Below, piece after piece: positions 28,034 to 35,919 of a DNA stretch of 57,682 nucleotides. The stretch comes from a virus. Location: positions 1 to 57,682 of IMG/VR virus record IMGVR_UViG_3300029319_000053; one strand, given 5' to 3'. The notes under the pieces were generated by a model. That model ran no database searches. It saw only the letters and a program-made list of their open reading frames with translations, and was not told the origin of the DNA. The first letter of the stretch is position 1, and the number at the start of each line of letters is the position of its first letter. A program made the position numbers and the translations under genes.

Positions 28034-30024
28034 TAGATTGCCCTTAATTCAGCCATTGAATCTCCTACGCAAATTTCATTGACGATGGTAGCTCCTTCTA
28101 CTTCTACTGCGTATGTTTTATGAACGCTGGCCGGTAAACGTACAACAGGTTCTGATATAGCCGTTGAACTAAAACTAGGCGTAGTGCCTGTTACAGTAAA
28201 AGCATTACCAGAAGAAGCTATAACAGCATTATATATAACACTGCCATCTCCGTATACTTTTACTCTAACTGGGTAGGTTTCTGCATCTACTTTTGCAAAA
28301 CCCATACTCGTAGGTTTAGGCATAACATATTCTTTAGATTTCCAATTAAAAGTTAAATTAGTATTGCTACCTTGAAATTTTTTAATCGTGTTGCTTATAA
28401 TTAAATATAACTGACTGTCGTCCGGATCTGTATGGCCGCCACGTATCAAACCGCTAGCATCTAAATCTACAAAACTTGTACCATCAGATACTCTTGGGTC
28501 AAATATAAAACCGCCATATCCACTACCTGTAGAATAAAAACCTACATATCTTTGTTCCCACAAAAAACCTGTAATAGTAGCGGGGTAATAAATAGATTGC
28601 CATTGACTAGGAGTTATTATACCTTCTGTAAGGTTTCGTACAGTTGTTCCTTCAGCTGCGATCAAACCGTCCGGACTAGCATATATAACATAAGGACCCA
28701 TATCTACCATAGACCGTTTGTTTAAATTAGCTTGTGAACTTTCTATACGTATTGCAGTCATAGTGTCAGGGCCTGAACCTGTAATTAAGTAAGGCACACC
28801 TTTTGTAGTAACTAACACACCATTCGATACTACTTTTATGGCTACTATTTCTTCTTCAATAGCTATTCTATAAGAAGCGGGCCAAGCGTGTGGTAAAAAA
28901 GCTTCACTAAAACATACACGTTTACCAGTAAAACCTGCAAACACACCTCCCGGTAGAGCACATAACCCTTTCATAGGCCCATCAGGATACAAAGTTGTAT
29001 CGTCGTCTGGTGGTGCAATCCATGTAGTAGAAGGTATTACTTCTGCTAGTTCGTTATTATTTGACGTATCCGCATATGTAGTTGTAGCGAGCGTTACCTC
29101 TGCAACAAACTGAAATGCGGTTGTATTTGAACCGGTGTTAGATCTATATATACGTTTCTTAAGTAAGTTAGTATTTGATTTTGCACTACTAGTTTCTAGG
29201 TTACTTAAGTTTACGGTCTGATTATCGTCTGTTGTCACCACAGTAGAGGCAGGAGAGGGTGGCCCTTCTTCACCATAAGCAGTTACAAAGGTATAAACAT
29301 AAGATGTTTCAAAATCTATATTGGCGTCTGACGGTCCGCCAAAAGCAGCACCATTTGTTACAGAGCTTGATGTGCCGCTGCCTGTAGCAGAACCACTGGT
29401 TTCTACAGTAAGAGTTGTGGCAGACGGAGTGGATACTATTTTAAAATCGCCATTTATTTCATCGGCAGTAAGACCATTAGTATCACTAAAACCTGCAAGC
29501 GTAACAAACTGATTTGCGGCAGTATTATGAGCACTAGCAGTGGTTACAGTTATAGTACCAGAACTTTGTGTTGTAGTTATGGTTGCGTTTATTTGGGTTG
29601 CAGCAGCTACGGCTACAGTTGGAGCGGCTGTTGGGGCTGGTACACCTAATCTATAAAAAGCATCTGGATACGGTGCACTACCTAAAATGATGTCACTTCT
29701 ACCCATCCTAGGAAAAGATTGACCAGACCAGTAGATCGTGTCATTAGTGTCCCCGGCAATCGGTCCACGTACGACGTCTACATCTTCATCAAACTGCAAC
29801 CAACGTTCTGGACTGTCAGTATATTTAAATATGGTTTGCTTAGTTGTATTAGCTAGAGTTGAAACACCGCTAGAAGGGTTGGTAGTAGAATTATCTGTTA
29901 TAGGAACTAAACGTCCGCTCTCTAAGTTTACATCCGTTGCAGTTTGGGCAAGAGTATCTGCTAATAGTCTAGGAGATATTCTTGGTGCTTTGCCTCCGAA
30001 TGTATTAAGTTTAAAGTAAGCCAT
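28033..30024 (-). CDS. Tail or tail-associated structural protein, 663 aa
   Basis: The product is Ser/Thr/Gly-rich and beta-structured. It starts MAYFKLNTFGGKAPRIS, has fibronectin III-like segments around residue 240 (SYVYTFVTAYGEEGPPSP) and a propeller-like central part (CFSEAFLPHAWPASYRIAIE). It is typical of long tail or receptor proteins in marine podophages; no catalytic motif seen. Last codon shared with the next gene (TAATG-like contact at 28033). Confidence 0.75.
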   Translation of the reverse strand: MAYFKLNTFGGKAPRISPRLLADTLAQTATDVNLESGRLVPITDNSTTNPSSGVSTLANTTKQTIFKYTDSPERWLQFDEDVDVVRGPIAGDTNDTIYWSGQSFPRMGRSDIILGSAPYPDAFYRLGVPAPTAAPTVAVAAATQINATITTTQSSGTITVTTASAHNTAANQFVTLAGFSDTNGLTADEINGDFKIVSTPSATTLTVETSGSATGSGTSSSVTNGAAFGGPSDANIDFETSYVYTFVTAYGEEGPPSPASTVVTTDDNQTVNLSNLETSSAKSNTNLLKKRIYRSNTGSNTTAFQFVAEVTLATTTYADTSNNNELAEVIPSTTWIAPPDDDTTLYPDGPMKGLCALPGGVFAGFTGKRVCFSEAFLPHAWPASYRIAIEEEIVAIKVVSNGVLVTTKGVPYLITGSGPDTMTAIRIESSQANLNKRSMVDMGPYVIYASPDGLIAAEGTTVRNLTEGIITPSQWQSIYYPATITGFLWEQRYVGFYSTGSGYGGFIFDPRVSDGTSFVDLDASGLIRGGHTDPDDSQLYLIISNTIKKFQGSNTNLTFNWKSKEYVMPKPTSMGFAKVDAETYPVRVKVYGDGSVIYNAVIASSGNAFTVTGTTPSFSSTAISEPVVRLPASVHKTYAVEVEGATIVNEICVGDSMAELRAI

Positions 30025-30028
30025 AAAA

Positions 30029-30484
30029 TCATTTTCCAGTGTTTAGAACAGATTCCTGTAGTTCTTGACTCCTTCTTCCTACTTGAGTAAACCATTTACT
30101 ATCTTGCATCTCAACAGCCATTAGACTCCATTGATGTTTTCTACAAGCGTCTAACATTTTTTTAAACTTAGAAAGCCTCGTGCCACCTAAATTAAAACAC
30201 ATGTTAACAAGCACGTGTTGTATGTTTTCAGGTAAATTATAAAAACCTTCATCTGTACCAAACACATGTATTGCTTCTGCAAGATGTTTATTAAAATCAT
30301 CTTCATAATACATGTCTACTACTTCTTGTGACACTTTTGTACCAACTTCCCAATCATACTCAGGATCTTCTGGTTTACAAAGATGGCCTATACCTAGCGT
30401 TTTAAAACCTAAACTATCTTCATAGATTTCTAAAACTTCACCCTCATGGCGTTTTATTTCAGCTTTACATTTTTCAATGTTCAT
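30029..30484 (-). CDS. Phage lysozyme (GH24, T4-type)
   Basis: The 151-residue product starts MNIEKCKAEIKRHEGEVLEI and contains E14, D23 and T29 in HEGEVLEIYEDSLGFKTLGI. The spacing matches the T4 lysozyme catalytic triad E11-D20-T26, followed by GIGHLC. It has no signal peptide, so it needs the holin to reach the peptidoglycan. The holin-like genes lie 5 kb downstream in the same run, so the lysis genes are split by tail genes. Confidence 0.93.
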   Translation of the reverse strand: MNIEKCKAEIKRHEGEVLEIYEDSLGFKTLGIGHLCKPEDPEYDWEVGTKVSQEVVDMYYEDDFNKHLAEAIHVFGTDEGFYNLPENIQHVLVNMCFNLGGTRLSKFKKMLDACRKHQWSLMAVEMQDSKWFTQVGRRSQELQESVLNTGK

Positions 30485-30486
30485 AC

Positions 30487-30735
30487 CTACTCCTTTTTTT
30501 CTGTTTCTATTTTAACCTTAGGTTTTATTTTATCTTCTTTTAAAATAGTTTTTAACTCCCCGTTAAGCGCAGCTATGCTTGCTTGCGTTAACTTAACATC
30601 CATTGCTAAGTTATTAAGGTTTTGTTGACCTTTGAATAAAACATTAAAGGCTTCTATTGCTCTAGGCGTTAGATCCTGTATGTCATATTCGTTATCATCA
30701 AAAGTAACAGTTTTTATTTCGTTATTATTTTCCAT
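30487..30735 (-). CDS. Hypothetical protein, 82 aa
   Basis: ATAAGGAGTATTTAT precedes the ATG. The product has an acidic head (TVTFDDNEYDIQDL), a helical middle and a Lys/Glu-rich tail (KPKVKIETEKKE). It resembles small chaperone-like phage proteins, but I cannot assign a family. It lies 2 bases before the lysozyme start. Confidence 0.6.
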   Translation of the reverse strand: MENNNEIKTVTFDDNEYDIQDLTPRAIEAFNVLFKGQQNLNNLAMDVKLTQASIAALNGELKTILKEDKIKPKVKIETEKKE

Positions 30736-30776
30736 ATAAATACTCCTTATTAAGTTATGGTTTGTTTAGTATATCC

Positions 30777-30953
30777 TTAAGAAAAAAGCCTGTCCACGCC
30801 GCTCATACCTATAATAAGTATGTAAAGGCCCATAATATATCTAGTATACTTTGAGTCCATAGCGTCAAACTTAGCGTCTCCTTTATCTAGACGTTTCTCT
30901 ATGTTGTCAACTTGTGCTTCTACTTTTGCTAATGATTCTTTAGTTGTCGCCAT
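30777..30953 (-). CDS. Small XhlA-like membrane protein, 58 aa
   Basis: The product begins with a coiled coil (MATTKESLAKVEAQVDNIEK) and ends with one membrane segment near residues 36-52 (YIMGLYILIIGMSG). This is the plan of small phage membrane proteins of the XhlA kind, linked to lysis. It lies 3 bases after the previous gene's stop. It is a possible extra holin component beside the lysozyme. Confidence 0.55.
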   Translation of the reverse strand: MATTKESLAKVEAQVDNIEKRLDKGDAKFDAMDSKYTRYIMGLYILIIGMSGVDRLFS

Positions 30954-30955
30954 AA

Positions 30956-31234
30956 TTAATTATTAGATGATATATATGCTTTACCTGTAGTAATAGCATT
31001 AGTGCAATCAGTTTTTTTACTACTTGATGAGCCTTTTACATTAGGCGTTACATCATCACTATCAACAGGTGCGTACTCTAAAATAGTTTCTAAGTGGTCA
31101 ACATTCTTTTGCACCATTGCATTTATTTCAGTTTGTGTCATGCCTGTAACATCCCAACTTCCATCTTTAACACCATTAATTAAATTAACGCTATCCATAG
31201 CGTGGTTTAAACATTCTGTTACTGTTTGTGTCAT
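30956..31234 (-). CDS. Conserved small phage protein, 92 aa
   Basis: AAAAGGAGAATAAT precedes the ATG. The product has a structured N-terminal part (MTQTVTECLNHAMDSVNLIN, then GMTQTEINAMVQKNVDHLE) and a Ser/Lys-rich tail. I recall similar proteins starting MTQTV and containing MTQTEIN in cyanophages next to fibre genes. Function unknown, probably tail-related. Confidence 0.7.
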   Translation of the reverse strand: MTQTVTECLNHAMDSVNLINGVKDGSWDVTGMTQTEINAMVQKNVDHLETILEYAPVDSDDVTPNVKGSSSSKKTDCTNAITTGKAYISSNN

Positions 31235-31246
31235 ATTATTCTCCTT

Positions 31247-34039
31247 TTAACTTTCTAGAGCAGCTACTTTTGCTTCTAATTCTTGTATTGCTTTTACTAA
31301 TATAGGTATTAATTTTTCATATTTCATGCCATATTGTTTGCCATCTTGTGATAAAGATATAGTTAAATTACTATTATTATCTTTATTATAACCTGCTGCT
31401 TTTTCTAAAACTTCAACTTCTTGTGCTTTAAAACCAATATCTAATTGAGCTTCTTTATGAGTTCCATCATGTGTAATGGAGTTTAAATCTGTATTTGGGT
31501 TTTTATCCCAATCAACATATTTACTTCTTTCGTCCCATTTAAAAGTATAAGGTTTTAATTGTTTTACAAAATTTAGTCCTATATCTAAATCTTTAAAATC
31601 TGTTTTATCTCTTTCATCAGAAGTAACTGTCAAAGAAACTTTACAACCAAGCTCTATAATGTTGTTATTTCCTAAACATACTCTGTTACTATGACTAGTC
31701 AAATTACCAAGTGGTGAATCTGAACGACCTGCTCTATTTCCAAGTAATAAATTATTAGAACCAGAAGTTAAACTTTGTCCTGCTAATCTACCCACACAAG
31801 TATTATTGTCGCCTGTTGTTAAATCTTCACAAGATTCAGAACCTATAGCAACATTATCATCACCAGTTGTAAGGTTTGTACCAGCAGCATTACCTAATCC
31901 ACAGTTCCCTGCACCTGTAGTTAAAGCGTCAAATACTTGGTAGCCTACACCTGAATTACTTGCTCCACTTGTAGCATTTGTTAAAGCCTGTCTGCCTATG
32001 GCTACATTATTATCTGCTGCACAATCTTGTAAGGCTTGATAACCTACAGCAACATTATCATTTCCACCTGTACCTAGTTGCATGGCTTCTCTGCCTAAAG
32101 CTGTATTACCAGTACCAGTAACATTTTGTGCAGATGTTTCACCAAGAGCAGTATTACTATGACCAGTTGTAGTATTAAGTAAAGATTTACGACCAATTGC
32201 TGTGTTGTTTGAAGCAGTCGTATTAGCACTAAGAGCATCATTACCGACAGCTGTATTTTCAGCACCAGTCGTATTTGCATCTAAGGCTTGATGACCAACA
32301 GCAGTATTGTTTGTAGCTGTCGTGTTAGCAAGTAACGCGTTAACTCCAACAGCCGTATTGTTTGAAGCTGTGGTGTTAGAACCAAGAGCTGATGTGCCAA
32401 CTGCCACATTATAAGAACCAGTTGTGTTTGCATCTAATGCATTGCCACCTAAAGCTACATTTTCAGTACCAGTTGTTATTAGTTTACCAGCGTTTGCTCC
32501 AACTCCTGTATTGAAATCTGCAGTGCTTGCAGATAAAGCATTTGTTCCTAATGCTGTGTTATAACTGTTAGTAACATTTGCATCTAAGGCAGAATGACCA
32601 ACAGATGTGTTAAGTGTACCTGTTGTATTTAATGCTAGAGCATTTTTTCCTACTGCTACATTATGATTAGCTGTGGTATTAGCACTTAAAGCGTTTTGTC
32701 CAATAGCTGTGTTATCTGAACCTGTGGTATTAGCATCAAGAGCAGCATACCCCACTGCGACATTCTCTGAACCTGTAGTGTTGACTGCTAGTGCTGTATG
32801 TCCAAATGCAGTGTTATTATCTGCTGTAGTATTAGCAGATAATGCTTCTACCCCCATAGCTGTATTTCTAGTACCAGTAGTGTTTGCATCTAAAGACAAA
32901 GCACCAACTGCCGTTAATTGGTCTCCTGTGGTGTTTAATTTTAAAGCTGAAGCACCAACTGCTGTGTTATTACTCGCTGTTGTATTTTTATTTAATGCTT
33001 TAAATCCTATACCTGTATTTGCATCAGCAGTTGTATTTTCTTCTAATGCTGCTAACCCTATGCCTGTATTAGAATGTCCGTCTGTATTTGCAGTAAGTGA
33101 TGATTCACCAACAGCAGTATTATTTGAAGCTGTAGTATTAGCTGTTAAAGCACTTTTACCAACTGCAACATTTGAAGCACCTGTGGTATTCGCCAATAGA
33201 GCTGCATTACCAACTGCTGTGTTAGAATCTGCAGTAGTATTATTTTCTAAAGAATTAGCACCAACAGATACATTACCTGTTCCTGTTGTGTTTGTTCTTA
33301 ATGCATCTTTGCCTATAGCAACATTATTACTGCCTGTTGTATGGTCTTCTAATGCTTTATAACCTACTGCTGTATTACTATCGCCTGAAGTTAAAGCTGA
33401 AAACACATCAACACCCAAAGCAGTATTAAAATTAGCTGCATCTATTGTGCCTGTAGCATTATCACCAACCATTATAGAATCAGTACCAAATGTTTTGAAT
33501 GTTGGTCCACTTGCAGGAGCATCTTCCCATGCGACACCACTTCCTGTTGATGTCATTACTTGACCATCAGTTCCTTGGGCTCCACTTATTAAATAGTTTG
33601 TTGCATTTACTGAACTGTTAAATGTTGCAGCGCCACCTTCAGATATATCAAGATGTAAAGCTGTAATAGTTGAACCACCATCAGAGCCTTTAAACCTCCA
33701 ATCTTCATCGCCTGTATTGAGCAAGAAATCAACACCATGTGATTCATGTTTAATTTCAAATACAGCATTTCCGCCTTCATGGAATTTCCAATCATCACCA
33801 TCTGCATCAAGAATGATATCTCCAGCTGCATCTATTGTAAGATTACCTGTAGAACTTATTTGAGAAAAGGTTGGTGTAGATCCTACAGTTTCTATTAGGT
33901 CGGACAATAAAGCTTTCTTCAAAGCATTATCTGTAGCATCGAAGATAAGCATATGGTCAGATCCAACAGCTGTAACTTCAGTCTGTGTTGAGATAACTGA
34001 GGGGTCTAAGTATTCGCCATGTATCTTTGTTTTTGCCAT
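31247..34039 (-). CDS. Tail fibre with tandem 17-residue repeats and S74 chaperone end
   Basis: The 930-residue protein has a short N-terminal attachment part and beta-rich segments (to about residue 210). Then come about 32 tandem 17-residue repeats of the form N-(T/V)-A-(V/I)-G-x-x-A-L-x-x-N-T-T-x-x-x, which resemble YadA/Hep_Hag left-handed beta-roll repeats. The C-terminus is a peptidase S74 intramolecular chaperone (SDERDKTDFKDLD, later IGFKAQEVEVLE) with a coiled coil. Such fibres trimerise and shed the S74 part by self-cleavage at the Ser before Asp-Glu-Arg. Repeat number may vary by recombination. It is the longest of three fibre genes here. Confidence 0.9.
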   Translation of the reverse strand: MAKTKIHGEYLDPSVISTQTEVTAVGSDHMLIFDATDNALKKALLSDLIETVGSTPTFSQISSTGNLTIDAAGDIILDADGDDWKFHEGGNAVFEIKHESHGVDFLLNTGDEDWRFKGSDGGSTITALHLDISEGGAATFNSSVNATNYLISGAQGTDGQVMTSTGSGVAWEDAPASGPTFKTFGTDSIMVGDNATGTIDAANFNTALGVDVFSALTSGDSNTAVGYKALEDHTTGSNNVAIGKDALRTNTTGTGNVSVGANSLENNTTADSNTAVGNAALLANTTGASNVAVGKSALTANTTASNNTAVGESSLTANTDGHSNTGIGLAALEENTTADANTGIGFKALNKNTTASNNTAVGASALKLNTTGDQLTAVGALSLDANTTGTRNTAMGVEALSANTTADNNTAFGHTALAVNTTGSENVAVGYAALDANTTGSDNTAIGQNALSANTTANHNVAVGKNALALNTTGTLNTSVGHSALDANVTNSYNTALGTNALSASTADFNTGVGANAGKLITTGTENVALGGNALDANTTGSYNVAVGTSALGSNTTASNNTAVGVNALLANTTATNNTAVGHQALDANTTGAENTAVGNDALSANTTASNNTAIGRKSLLNTTTGHSNTALGETSAQNVTGTGNTALGREAMQLGTGGNDNVAVGYQALQDCAADNNVAIGRQALTNATSGASNSGVGYQVFDALTTGAGNCGLGNAAGTNLTTGDDNVAIGSESCEDLTTGDNNTCVGRLAGQSLTSGSNNLLLGNRAGRSDSPLGNLTSHSNRVCLGNNNIIELGCKVSLTVTSDERDKTDFKDLDIGLNFVKQLKPYTFKWDERSKYVDWDKNPNTDLNSITHDGTHKEAQLDIGFKAQEVEVLEKAAGYNKDNNSNLTISLSQDGKQYGMKYEKLIPILVKAIQELEAKVAALES
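31735..33385 (-). repeat. Tandem 51-bp imperfect repeats inside the fibre gene
   Basis: About 32 units, each coding 17 residues, follow one another with diverged DNA but a constant protein core NTAVG-x-x-AL-x-x-NTT. The period is in frame throughout. The plus strand carries long open frames over this stretch only because of the repeat period. Not a CRISPR array: there are no unique spacers. Confidence 0.85.
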
Positions 34040-34040
34040 A

Positions 34041-35915
34041 TTATCCTTCTAATGTTTCTATTCTAGTTTTTAAATCTTCTATTATTACATCTTGTTCTTT
34101 GATTGCATTTACTAATAATGCTACAACTGAACCATAATCCATTGCATAAGCACTGTTCCAATTTTCAGTTCCATCATCTTCAGCAGCATGATATTGAACT
34201 GCTTCAGGTATTATATCTTCTACTTCTTGAGCAATAAATCCAAACTTATATTTATTTTTTGAGACATGCCCTTGAATTTTATTTGACCTATTAACAGTTT
34301 GAAATCTTCTTCCTGTTAGTTGTTTTACCTTTGATAAAGCATTACTTATTGTTGTAATATTTTTCTTTCTTCTTCTATCAGAACCGGTAGCATACCCCCC
34401 ATCAGACCTTACAACAACTGAAAAATCTGAACCTGATGTCCCTGGATAACTAGCTGAACTTATATTAGTTCCATGAATTCTTAACTCTGATTGAGTACTT
34501 GCAGTAGAACTATAAGGAGTTGCATTTAGTACTGAAATACATGGATAATCTGACCATGTTCTATCAATTGCTATACCTTGATAAGTAAACAGTACTCCAT
34601 TTCTTGAAGTACCGCCGCCCGCTGAACCTGTGTCAGCCTTACCTGTTATTTTCATTGCATGGGTAGTGCCACTCATGCCAAAGCTCGGAGCTTTGACATA
34701 AAATTCTAGTGAACCAGTTTCCTGATTATTTGTTCCAACCATAGAAGAACAACCAATTCTTCCATAGTGGTTACCTGATGCTCCAGCAGTATCTCCACCA
34801 GTAAAATCAATTGCTCCGAATTGATAATTTGATCCCGCATAACCTATCGCATCAATAGACATTTTAGTAAGATAATCAGTATCATTACCTGTTCCAGTTC
34901 TTACCTTTCCAACACGGAAAGGTACTGTTAGGTTTGGTATGTATGTATGATTTTGAGGTATGCCAATTCCAACACTACCTCCGCTTGGTTGTAAATAGTA
35001 ATTATAAGCAGTGGCACTACCATCAGTTCTTTGCACTTGTGACCATACGTTACCATCACTGGATATTCCAGTTATAAGACCATATTTACCAGCAACTGCA
35101 CCATCTTGTTTTAAAATAGCAAAGTTTGCGTTACTACTTCCTAATCCTGGCGGATCATAGTTTGTTGTTGTACCTACAACAAAATTTTGTGCTGGGCTAG
35201 TGATTCCGCCCATTCCAATTTTTCCTGTAGCGTCAATACGAAATGACTCACTAGCACCACTAAAAATAGCAAAATTTCTAGCAACATTGGCGTTATTTAC
35301 ATAACCTGATTGTAGGTAATTTAAAGCACCTGTATTATATACACCAAGTTTTATTGCATTACCACCTGCAGTATGACAAATGATAATACCATTTGTCATA
35401 TTTCCACTTGTATCTGGCGCTCCCTCTGAGTTTACTGTTAAACCACCAAATGTTGTTGTTTGCCCAATAACAACCTTACCTGAACTGTCAATACGCATTC
35501 TTTCTGTATCACTTGTTCCAAAAGCTAAAGTACCTGTACTTGGAGTTATAAGAGCAACACCTGAAGCAGTCTTAAATGCAAAATCTGCATCTGAAGCATT
35601 TGTAAAAAGAGCAAGAGTTCCATCTGCTCCTGAAACTGTAAGTGGTGCTGTAGGACTAGTCGTTCCAATACCAACATTAGTACCATTAAAGACAAAGTTT
35701 GTTTCTCCCTCTAATCTATTTGCAGTACCACTACCAGTAATAACTCTGTTATCAGCATTGTTGTTAATAGTTGTTCCTGTAACTGTAGCAAACGATAAAC
35801 TTCCTGAGCCATCAGTTTTTAAAAATTGACCCGCTGATCCGTCTGATACATTTAGTTGGTCTATACCTACAGCGTTGTCTGCTATTACGTTACTTGTGAC
35901 TTTCGTATTTGCCAT
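34041..35915 (-). CDS. Tail fibre with S74 chaperone end, 624 aa
   Basis: The N-terminus (MANTKVTSNVIADNAVGIDQ) is followed by repeated beta-rich segments (GNVGIGTTSPTAPLTVSG types). The C-terminal S74 domain is recognisable by GSDRRRKKNITTI, KFGFIAQEVEDIIPEAV and a final coiled coil. It would form trimeric fibres and cleave off its own chaperone end before SDRR. It lies 1 base after the stop of the 35920 gene region and just before the repeat fibre, so three fibre proteins are made in series. Confidence 0.88.
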   Translation of the reverse strand: MANTKVTSNVIADNAVGIDQLNVSDGSAGQFLKTDGSGSLSFATVTGTTINNNADNRVITGSGTANRLEGETNFVFNGTNVGIGTTSPTAPLTVSGADGTLALFTNASDADFAFKTASGVALITPSTGTLAFGTSDTERMRIDSSGKVVIGQTTTFGGLTVNSEGAPDTSGNMTNGIIICHTAGGNAIKLGVYNTGALNYLQSGYVNNANVARNFAIFSGASESFRIDATGKIGMGGITSPAQNFVVGTTTNYDPPGLGSSNANFAILKQDGAVAGKYGLITGISSDGNVWSQVQRTDGSATAYNYYLQPSGGSVGIGIPQNHTYIPNLTVPFRVGKVRTGTGNDTDYLTKMSIDAIGYAGSNYQFGAIDFTGGDTAGASGNHYGRIGCSSMVGTNNQETGSLEFYVKAPSFGMSGTTHAMKITGKADTGSAGGGTSRNGVLFTYQGIAIDRTWSDYPCISVLNATPYSSTASTQSELRIHGTNISSASYPGTSGSDFSVVVRSDGGYATGSDRRRKKNITTISNALSKVKQLTGRRFQTVNRSNKIQGHVSKNKYKFGFIAQEVEDIIPEAVQYHAAEDDGTENWNSAYAMDYGSVVALLVNAIKEQDVIIEDLKTRIETLEG

Positions 35916-35919
35916 AATA

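Noticed and set aside
32673-33362. Plus-strand frame of 229 aa opposite the fibre repeats
   Set aside because: It exists only because the 51-bp repeat keeps the antisense frame open; Ala/Val-rich low-complexity product with no ribosome site.
31735-33385. Possible CRISPR array
   Set aside because: Repeats are contiguous, imperfect and coding, with a constant 17-residue unit and no spacers.
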